Assembly: GCF_900117395.1 (NCBI RefSeq)
Contig: NZ_FPEG01000003.1
Span: 1,054,001-1,118,000, forward strand
Direction: 5' to 3'
Source of the DNA: Agrococcus sp. Marseille-P2731
Lineage (GTDB): Bacteria; Actinomycetota; Actinomycetes; Actinomycetales; Microbacteriaceae
Length of the DNA stretch: 64,000 nucleotides
Shown here piece by piece: positions 58,261 through 64,000 of this stretch. Position 1 is the stretch's first letter. Each line of letters starts with the position of its first letter. Under the pieces are notes generated by a model. That model had not been told where the DNA came from and ran no database searches. It was given only the letters and a program-made list of their open reading frames with translations. The position numbers were made by a program, and so were the translations under genes.

Positions 58261-58728
58261 TCAGCCTCTTCGGTGCACGACGAGCGCAACGAACCAGCTC
58301 GCGCCGGCGACAAGGTGCATGAGGGCGAGTGCGATGCCGGTCGCAGTGTCGAGCGCGCCGGTCAGCGGCGCGATGATCGATGCCGCAGCGACCACGAGGC
58401 CGACCCAAGCGAGGATCGTGGTCGTGCGGGGCCAGCGCTTGGCCAGCAGCCACGCGACGACCGTCGCCAGGGCGAGCGGTGCGAACGTCGCCACGAGCAC
58501 CGGTAGCAGCCCGACTGCGATCTCCGAGCCGTCCTGCGCGACGAGCATGGAGGCGCCGGCGGCGGCGGCCGCCCCGAGGATCACGAGATTTACCGCGGTC
58601 GCGATGCCGACCGCGATGAGCCCGCGCACGAGGAGGGAGCGGCCGCCTCGCGTGAGCTGCGTGGGCCCACTCGGAGCAGCGGCCGGCACTTGCGCCGGGG
58701 GAGCGTGGGGTCGGGGTGCGTTCGTCAT
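58261..58728 (-). CDS. DUF6069-like membrane protein
   Basis: A 155-residue membrane protein: a Pro/Ala-rich N-tail of about 35 residues, then four hydrophobic helices with GLIAVGIATAVNLVILGAAA, LPVLVATFAPLALATVVAWL, RTTTILAWVGLVVAAASIIA and a final TGIALALMHLVAGASWFVAL. This resembles the actinobacterial DUF6069 family; function unknown. ATG at 58728 (GGAAGAGGAG upstream). Divergent from a MarR gene with a perfect operator between, so it is probably the regulated target. Confidence 0.7.
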   Translation of the reverse strand: MTNAPRPHAPPAQVPAAAPSGPTQLTRGGRSLLVRGLIAVGIATAVNLVILGAAAAAGASMLVAQDGSEIAVGLLPVLVATFAPLALATVVAWLLAKRWPRTTTILAWVGLVVAAASIIAPLTGALDTATGIALALMHLVAGASWFVALVVHRRG

Positions 58729-58794
58729 GGCTTCTCCTCTTCCGGCGTCAGGTGCGAAACCGTCTGACGCCATGATGCGCGTAATGCTTGATTA

Positions 58795-58809
58795 GGTCAA
58801 GTATTGACC
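58795..58809. promoter_or_regulatory. MarR-type operator
   Basis: GGTCAA-GTA-TTGACC, a perfect inverted repeat midway between the divergent MarR and DUF6069-like genes, 20 bp before the MarR ATG; typical for autoregulated MarR pairs. Confidence 0.6.
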
Positions 58810-58829
58810 TCGCAAAGTACTCTGGCGGG

Positions 58830-59291
58830 ATGACGGACCTGGATGCCTTGCAGGAGACGCGGGAGCTCGCGATGCTCACCCACCGCGCGGCGGCGCTCGC
58901 GGGCGCCGACCTCATGCGGGCGGCGCAGCCGTTGGGCGTGACGGGGTCGATGGCGCGCGTGCTGCTCCTGCTCGACGAGCCGATGCCGATGCGCCGCATC
59001 GCCGAGCGACTGCTGGTCGACGCTTCGTACGTCACCGGCGTCGCCGACGAGCTCGAGTCATGCGGGATCGCGGTGAGGACAACAGGTTCGGATCGTCGCG
59101 TGAAGCTGCTGGCGGCGACCCCGGCTGGCGTGGAGATCCGCGCGCGGCTCGTGAAGGCCGTCACGTCGGAGTCGACGGCGATGCAAGCGCTCGACGCGAT
59201 GGAGCGGGCACAGCTGCGGTCGCTGCTCGCCAGGCTCGTCGAACCTCCTCGAGCCGAGGGGGAGGCGCGTCGGGCCCGGCCTCATCGTTGA
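58830..59291 (+). CDS. MarR family transcriptional regulator
   Basis: A 153-residue MarR protein: AAQPLGVTGSMARVLLLLDEPMPMRRIAERL (helices 2-3), the recognition helix DASYVTGVADELESCGIAVR, and the wing TGSDRRVKLLAATPAG (DxR motif). ATG at 58830 follows the operator closely; an upstream extension would run into the operator. It probably represses itself and the divergent membrane-protein gene. Confidence 0.9.
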   Translation: MTDLDALQETRELAMLTHRAAALAGADLMRAAQPLGVTGSMARVLLLLDEPMPMRRIAERLLVDASYVTGVADELESCGIAVRTTGSDRRVKLLAATPAGVEIRARLVKAVTSESTAMQALDAMERAQLRSLLARLVEPPRAEGEARRARPHR

Positions 59292-59340
59292 TGACGTTGG
59301 CGGCATCTCTGAGCTGGCGCCTGAATACCCGAGTGTGAGC

Positions 59341-59368
59341 GACGGACGCGGCTGGTGCCGCGTCCGTC
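59341..59368 (+). terminator. Stem-loop between marR and the defence module
   Basis: GACGGACGCGGC, loop TGGT, perfect 12-bp complement, then TGTCGAG. It isolates the following two-gene module from upstream transcription. Confidence 0.6.
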
Positions 59369-59476
59369 TGTCGAGATGACCGGTGCACTCGCCGCCTGGA
59401 TGGGACCGCGTTGGGTGGGCTCCGAGTGATGGCCCGATTCAGGCACGCAATGGGAGGGTGGCGCTAGCGTGAGTGC

Positions 59477-59797
59477 ATGTCGACGGAATCCGTGATCGAC
59501 GAGTTGCGCGCCTTCGTCGCCGAGCGCGACTGGGCGCAATTCCACACTCCGCCCAACCTGGCCAAGAGCGTAGCGATCGAGGCAGGTGAGCTTCTCGAGT
59601 GCTTCCAGTGGGGCGATGACTTGGACGCGTCTCGCGTGTGCGACGAGCTGGCGGATGTCTTGACGTACTGCCTCCTCCTCGCCGACCGCATGGGAAGAGA
59701 CCCGTCAGAGCTCGTCCGCACGAAGCTGGAGAAGACTCGGCAGAAGTACCCGATCGCGTCCGCCAGGGGTACGAGCAAGAAGTACGACCGTCTCTGA
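59477..59797 (+). CDS. MazG-like nucleotide pyrophosphohydrolase
   Basis: A 106-residue single-domain all-alpha NTP pyrophosphohydrolase (MazG/RS21-C6-like): KSVAIEAGELLECFQW (ExxE metal motif, ~residues 35-50) and VCDELADVLTYCLLLADRMG (ExxD), then a basic C-tail. Such enzymes hydrolyse (d)NTPs to NMPs. ATG at 59477 lies six bases after TAGCGT, so the message is probably leaderless. Four bp before the GIY-YIG/helicase gene, forming a two-gene unit. Confidence 0.9.
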   Translation: MSTESVIDELRAFVAERDWAQFHTPPNLAKSVAIEAGELLECFQWGDDLDASRVCDELADVLTYCLLLADRMGRDPSELVRTKLEKTRQKYPIASARGTSKKYDRL

Positions 59798-59800
59798 CGC

Positions 59801-61594
59801 ATGGCCTCGCCGATGATCCATGATCTGCCCTTCGACGAGGCGTCGATGCGCGCATGGGCGCAGGGTGATCCTCGAGCTGCGAACTGGCCGGTCGTGTACA
59901 CCTTGGAAGGAAGTGACGAGGTCTACGTCGGAGAGACGCTAAACATGGCGGCAAGGTCGAGACAGCACTTCGGGAGCGTCGAGCGGGGGCATCTGCGCCG
60001 CGCGCACGTGGTCGTGGACGACCGGTTCCACAAGTCTGCCTGCCTCGACCTCGAGTCGTTCCTCATCCGCCTGTTCAGCGGCGACGAGGCGCGCAGGGTG
60101 ATCAATCGCAACACCGGCATCGTCGACGCCGATTACTATCGCCGATCCGAGTACCAGGCTGGGTTCGACGAGATCTTCGAGGAGCTTCGGCGCCGCGGGC
60201 TCTTCACTCGATCGATCCCGGAGATCCGCAACACCGATCTGTTCAAGCTGTCGCCCTTCAAGGCGCTCACACCGGATCAGGCCACCGCTACAGAAGCCCT
60301 CGTCGAGGCGCTCTTCGGTGATCTCGAGGCGGGCCGATCAGCTACCAGCGTGGTGCGGGGCGATCCTGGCACCGGCAAGACGATCGTCGCGATCTACTTG
60401 GTCAAGCTCCTGGCCGACATCGCCGAGGAGGAGCGTCACGAAGATCCCAGCGGCGAGACGGTCTTCGACGACTTCTTCACCGCAGGCCACCGCGCCTTGC
60501 TCTCCACCCCGCGCATCGGCCTGGTCGTGCCGCAGCAGTCCCTACGGGCGTCCATCAAGCGCGTTTTCGAGCACACGCCGAACCTCAGCGCCTCCATGGT
60601 GCTATCGCCGTTCGACGTGGGCCGCAGCCTCGAGCGCTTCGACGTCCTGGTGGTGGATGAGGCGCACCGCCTCTCGCAGCGTGCAGCGCAGGCCGTCGGC
60701 GTGCAGACGCGTGACTTCGGGACCATCACCGAGCGACTCTTCGGGTCGGACGATCACTCGAGAACTCAGCTCGACTGGGTCGAGGCGCAAGCCGACCACC
60801 GAATCCTCATGCTCGATGAGCTGCAGGCCGTGCGTCCATCCGACTTGCCGTCGAACGTCGTCAGTCCGCTGGTCGAGCGCGCTCGAGCCGACGGCCGGAT
60901 GCACCTGCTCGCGACGCAGATGCGGGTTGCGGCCGGCACGGACTACGTCGGCTATGTCCGCGAGGTGCTGGCGATGCAGGGGCGGTTCGAGCTGGACCAG
61001 CCCGACCTTGGAGACTACGACCTGCGGTTCTTCGAAGATCCGGTCGAGATGCGCGCCGCGATCCTGAAGCGTGACGACGAGGCCGGGCTCGCGCGGATGG
61101 TCGCCGGGTACGCCTGGCCGTGGCGCAGCAAGAAGGATCGCGCGCTCGCAGACATCGAGGTGGGTGGGCTCCGTCTGCAGTGGAACACCGTCGCCACGGA
61201 GTGGATCCGCTCGCAGAGCTCGCGCGAGGAGGTGGGTTCGATCCACACGGTGCAGGGCTATGACCTCAACTACGCGGGCGTCCTGATCGGCCCGGACCTC
61301 GGGTGGGACGCAGACCGACAGCGAATCGCATTCCATCGCTCGCACTACTTCGACCGCCGGGGAAAGGCGAACAACCACATCCTCGGTCTCAGCTACTCGG
61401 ATGAGGATGTGCGTGCACTAGTGCTGAACATCTACGGAGTGCTGCTCACGCGCGGCATGCGCGGAACGTATGTGCACGTCGTCGACCCCGAGCTTCGAGC
61501 GGTGCTGAAGCGCTACTTCAAGGGCTCTCGACGCGGTGAGGCGGATCCTCTTCCTAGTGTCGAGAGAGGCAGCAGGGAGATGAGAACGCCATGA
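59801..61594 (+). CDS. GIY-YIG nuclease fused to DUF2075 helicase-like ATPase
   Basis: A 597-residue fusion. Residues ~28-105 form a GIY-YIG nuclease: VVYTLEG (VY 32-33), VYVGET (YVG 42-44), R52/R54, H56, LDLESFLI (Glu 85) and NRNTG (Asn 102/104). Residues ~155-560 form a DUF2075 superfamily-1-type ATPase: GDPGTGKT (Walker A, 187-194), LVVDEAHRL (Walker B, 285-291), an ATQMR motif and IHTVQGYDLNYAGVLIG (motif V/VI-like). It would unwind or translocate on nucleic acid and cut it. Paired with a pyrophosphohydrolase gene, it looks like a phage-defence module. The role is inferred. Confidence 0.88.
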   Translation: MASPMIHDLPFDEASMRAWAQGDPRAANWPVVYTLEGSDEVYVGETLNMAARSRQHFGSVERGHLRRAHVVVDDRFHKSACLDLESFLIRLFSGDEARRVINRNTGIVDADYYRRSEYQAGFDEIFEELRRRGLFTRSIPEIRNTDLFKLSPFKALTPDQATATEALVEALFGDLEAGRSATSVVRGDPGTGKTIVAIYLVKLLADIAEEERHEDPSGETVFDDFFTAGHRALLSTPRIGLVVPQQSLRASIKRVFEHTPNLSASMVLSPFDVGRSLERFDVLVVDEAHRLSQRAAQAVGVQTRDFGTITERLFGSDDHSRTQLDWVEAQADHRILMLDELQAVRPSDLPSNVVSPLVERARADGRMHLLATQMRVAAGTDYVGYVREVLAMQGRFELDQPDLGDYDLRFFEDPVEMRAAILKRDDEAGLARMVAGYAWPWRSKKDRALADIEVGGLRLQWNTVATEWIRSQSSREEVGSIHTVQGYDLNYAGVLIGPDLGWDADRQRIAFHRSHYFDRRGKANNHILGLSYSDEDVRALVLNIYGVLLTRGMRGTYVHVVDPELRAVLKRYFKGSRRGEADPLPSVERGSREMRTP

Positions 61595-62571
61595 AGGCGA
61601 TGCAGTTCGAGGTGGATGGCCCGATGACGTGGGCGGAGGTGGCGGATGTCGAGCCGGCCGCGGGGGAGGTGGTCCTCGAGATCGCCGCGACCGCGGTCAA
61701 TCGCGCCGACCTGATGCAGCGCGCGGGCAAGTATCCGTCGCCCGCGGGGGAGTCGGGCGTGCTGGGCCTGGAGTGCTCAGGGACCATCGTCGAGCTCGGC
61801 TCCGGTGTCGAGGGCTGGGCAGTGGGCGACCAGGTGTGCGCGCTACTGGCCGGCGGTGGGTACGCCGAGCGGGTGGCCGTGCCGGCCACGCAGCTGCTGC
61901 CCCTGCCCGCGGGCGTCCCCCTCACCGAAGCGGCGGCGCTGCCGGAAGCCGTCTGCACGGTGTGGAGCGCGATGCGCGACCTGCCCGAGCCCGAGGCGGG
62001 CGAGCTCGCGCTCGTGCACGGGGGTTCCGGCGGCGTGGGAACGATGGCGATCCAGATGCTGCGGGCACTGGGGTGGCGCGTCGCCACGACGGCGAGCGCG
62101 CGACACCGGGAGCTGTGCGCCTCTCTCGGCGCTGAGATCGTGATCGACTACCGCAGCGAGGACTTCGTCGAGGTCGTGCGGGGCGCGACGGAGGGCAAGG
62201 GAGCCGGCTTCGTGCTCGACGTGATCGGCGCCGACTACCTCGACCGCAACGTCGACGCGCTCTCCTTCGACAGCACCCTCACCGTGATCGCCGCGCAGGG
62301 CGGCACCAGGGCCGAGATCGACCTGCTGCGACTCATGCAGCGGCGCGTGACGCTTCGCGCAATGACGCTCCGCGCTCGGCCGCGCACGGGCGGCCGGGGT
62401 TCGAAGGCGGAGGTGGTGCGACAGGTGCGCGAGCACGTGTGGCCGCTATTCGCCGAGGGACAGGTGCGGCCGGTGATCGGCGCGACGATGCCGCTCTCGG
62501 ATGCCGAACGCGCCCACGAGCTCATGGGCTCGCCGGAGGCGCCGGGCGGCAAGCTGCTGCTCGTGCGCTGA
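61591..62571 (+). CDS. NAD(P)H:quinone oxidoreductase / zinc-free MDR family enzyme
   Basis: A 326-residue medium-chain reductase of the quinone-oxidoreductase type: N-terminal GroES-like domain with NRADLMQRAGKYPSP and GLECSGTIVELG, then the cofactor loop LVHGGSGGVGTMAIQML and ASARHRELCASLGAE. No zinc-binding Cys cluster. It reduces quinones or enones with NADPH (PIG3/TP53I3-like). Start ATG at 61591 overlaps the stop of the defence-like gene (an alternative ATG at 61600 is also plausible), an odd pairing for a house-keeping reductase. Confidence 0.88.
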   Translation: MKAMQFEVDGPMTWAEVADVEPAAGEVVLEIAATAVNRADLMQRAGKYPSPAGESGVLGLECSGTIVELGSGVEGWAVGDQVCALLAGGGYAERVAVPATQLLPLPAGVPLTEAAALPEAVCTVWSAMRDLPEPEAGELALVHGGSGGVGTMAIQMLRALGWRVATTASARHRELCASLGAEIVIDYRSEDFVEVVRGATEGKGAGFVLDVIGADYLDRNVDALSFDSTLTVIAAQGGTRAEIDLLRLMQRRVTLRAMTLRARPRTGGRGSKAEVVRQVREHVWPLFAEGQVRPVIGATMPLSDAERAHELMGSPEAPGGKLLLVR

Positions 62572-62709
62572 GGGGCGTGCTGGCAGCCCGACTAGGCCGC
62601 AGCATGGCCGCCCGGTGGACATTTGGTGTGAGTCCGCCCCGCGGGCTGTACCCCACCCATCCGCCTCATTAGCGTGGAAGGCCCGGAACGTGACACGTGA
62701 GGAGCGGAC

Positions 62710-63663
62710 ATGACCGACCAGACCAACGCGAGCGCAGAGCACACCAACCCCGACGACACGAACCACGAGACCACCGACCAGCTGGCCTTCCAGAACCCCG
62801 TCACCCGATACCCCGTCATCGAGCCGCCCGAGCAGGACCAGCCCGAGCCCGGTCTCGACCAGGATCTGCTGCCGAAGAGCGACCGCGGCGAGTTCTCCTA
62901 CCGCGGCACCGGCCGGCTCGAGGGCCGCAAGGCGCTCATCACCGGCGGCGACTCCGGCATCGGCGCGGCCGTCGCGATCGCCTTCGCCCGCGAGGGCGCC
63001 GACGTCGCCATCAACTACCTGCCCGCCGAGGAGCCCGACGCGCAGGAGATCAAGCGCATCGTCGAGGAGGCCGGCCGGACCGCCGTGCTGCTGCCCGGCG
63101 ACCTCACCGACAAGGCCTTCTGTGAGTCCCTGGTGGCGGATGCGGTGCAGGGCCTGGGCGGGCTCGACATCCTCGTGAACAACGCGGGCAAGCAGATCGC
63201 GGCGGAGAGCCTCGAGGAGCTGCCCGACGAGCAGATGGTCGAGACCTACGAGGTGAACGTGTTCGCCATGTTCCGCATCACGCGGGCGGCGCTGGCGCAC
63301 CTGCAGCCCGGCTCGACGATCATCAACACCACCTCGGTCGTCGCCTACATGGCGCCGGAGGTGATGGTCGACTACGCGTCTACCAAGGCGGCGATCAACA
63401 ACTTCACGAAGAGCATGGGGCAGCAGCTCGCGCCGAAGGGCATCCGCGTCAACGCGGTCGCTCCCGGCCCGATCTGGACCCCGCTGCAGCCCTCCGACGG
63501 CCAGCCGAAGGAGGAGCTGCCGAAGTTCGGCCAGTCGACGCCGCTCGGCCGCGCCGGCCAGCCGACCGAGCTCGCGCCGGCCTACGTCTTCCTCGCCTCG
63601 CCCGAGTCGAGCTACGTCATCGGCGAGACGCTCAACGTGAACGGCGGCATGCCGACGCCATAG
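62710..63663 (+). CDS. SDR family oxidoreductase with long N-terminal extension (YghA/Gsp39-like)
   Basis: A 317-residue SDR. An acidic ~75-residue N-terminal extension (NPVTRYPVIEPPEQDQPEPG) precedes the Rossmann fold with ITGGDSGIGAAVAIAFAREG, VNNAGKQI, Ser in NTTSVVAYMAPE, and YASTK. This matches YghA/YhdF and general-stress-protein-39 type SDRs, often NADP-dependent glucose/alcohol dehydrogenases. GAGGAG precedes the ATG. Confidence 0.9.
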   Translation: MTDQTNASAEHTNPDDTNHETTDQLAFQNPVTRYPVIEPPEQDQPEPGLDQDLLPKSDRGEFSYRGTGRLEGRKALITGGDSGIGAAVAIAFAREGADVAINYLPAEEPDAQEIKRIVEEAGRTAVLLPGDLTDKAFCESLVADAVQGLGGLDILVNNAGKQIAAESLEELPDEQMVETYEVNVFAMFRITRAALAHLQPGSTIINTTSVVAYMAPEVMVDYASTKAAINNFTKSMGQQLAPKGIRVNAVAPGPIWTPLQPSDGQPKEELPKFGQSTPLGRAGQPTELAPAYVFLASPESSYVIGETLNVNGGMPTP

Positions 63664-63740
63664 GCGCACGACCCAGCAGGCCCCTCCGAGGGCATGTGCC
63701 CACGCCACACCCCTTCCCCCGGGTGGTGCAGGATGGACAC

Positions 63741-64000
63741 ATGCCCTCGGATCCGTTCAGCGGCGATGACTCCAGCGCCGCGAACGACGCGACGCTCGCC
63801 GCCGCCATCCAGACCGCCGTCGCCGTCGTGATGGGCGAGGGCTCGGCCGAGCTGCTGCGCGACGCCGTGCCGGCCAGGCTCGCCGACCGCCTGCTGCCCG
63901 GCATCGATCGCTCGCGCGGCGAGGTCGAGGGCCTGCGCCGCCGCGAGCACGAGCTCTCGGCCCTCTATGCCAGCGCCCGCCAGCTCGTGGGTCTCGGCGA
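63741..64000 (+). CDS. N-terminus of a regulator, possibly PucR/GAF type (runs off window)
   Basis: The first 86 residues: an Ala-rich helix (LAAAIQTAVAVVMGEGSAELL), ERLADRLLPGIDRSRGEVEGLRRREHELSALYASARQLVGLGE truncated by the window edge (split here for length). The 'LSALYASARQLVGL' lead-in is typical of the helix before a GAF domain in PucR-type regulators, but a sensor kinase cannot be excluded. ATG at 63741 follows CAGGAT at six bases (leaderless-like). Confidence 0.5.
   Translation, partial: MPSDPFSGDDSSAANDATLAAAIQTAVAVVMGEGSAELLRDAVPARLADRLLPGIDRSRGEVEGLRRREHELSALYASARQLVGLG

Noticed and set aside
1..64000. CRISPR arrays, tRNA or rRNA genes
   Set aside because: No regularly spaced repeats and no cloverleaf or rRNA-like sequence was noticed on either strand.

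Overview
The window is about 70% G+C, densely packed, and carries genes on both strands. Codon use, frequent ATGA/GTGA stop-start overlaps, start codons preceded directly by a TANNNT -10 box (leaderless genes), a DUF222-type HNH endonuclease under an actinobacterial LexA box, and many GntR(FCD)-controlled TRAP and sugar-acid genes point to an actinomycete, most likely Microbacteriaceae (Agrococcus-like). The genus is an inference. No tRNA, rRNA, CRISPR array or transposase was seen.

Layout. 1-7 kb: miscellaneous genes (transglutaminase C-terminus, HNH/DUF222, DUF2277, a Gfo/Idh/MocA oxidoreductase, small secreted and membrane proteins, an FUSC-like membrane protein). 7-17.8 kb: catabolic cluster 1. 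A TRAP transporter is flanked by two DRL-like/SAF oxidoreductases plus a 3-hydroxyisobutyrate-type dehydrogenase (rightward). Facing it are a GntR regulator, an SDR, a TIM-barrel isomerase, an ABM monooxygenase and a second HIBDH (leftward). Four intergenic regions share an ACTGTTGACAGT-like operator. 17.9-26.6 kb: beta-propeller lipoprotein, LysR, MBL hydrolase, MHS transporter, TauE-like exporter, lipase-maturation-factor protein, an antitoxin-like peptide and a phytoene-desaturase-like enzyme.

26.7-31.7 kb: a 5-kb islet (two SDRs, an MHS transporter, an alpha/beta hydrolase, a LysR) bracketed by 39-bp direct repeats. 33-36.7 kb: an operon of a HisD paralogue, a nitrilase-family amidase and an NCS1 permease. 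36.7-48.8 kb: a GlcG-like protein, a PucR-type regulator and a ten-kilobase rightward operon: divergent DUF1537 kinase-like protein, Gly-type isochorismatase-fold protein, FMN dehydrogenase with a remodelled active site, complete dipeptide-type ABC transporter, DAO-type oxidase. This is the best candidate for an undescribed catabolic system.

49.9-57.5 kb: catabolic cluster 2, a four-carbon acid-sugar route (OtnK-like kinase, OtnC-like aldolase/decarboxylase, 3-hydroxyacyl-CoA-dehydrogenase-fold enzyme, split TRAP transporter, GntR, ABM) with three ACTGGTNNACCAGT operators. 57.5-64 kb: small genes, a MarR/DUF6069 divergon, a two-gene probable defence module (MazG-like pyrophosphohydrolase plus GIY-YIG/DUF2075 helicase), a quinone reductase, an SDR and the start of a possible PucR/GAF regulator.

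How it fits together: much of the window imports organic acids, sugar acids or peptide-like compounds through TRAP, ABC, MHS and NCS1 carriers and oxidises them. Each block has its own local regulator. Clusters 1 and 2 look like diverged relatives: their TRAP binding proteins are visibly similar, and both contain a GntR(FCD) and an ABM protein.
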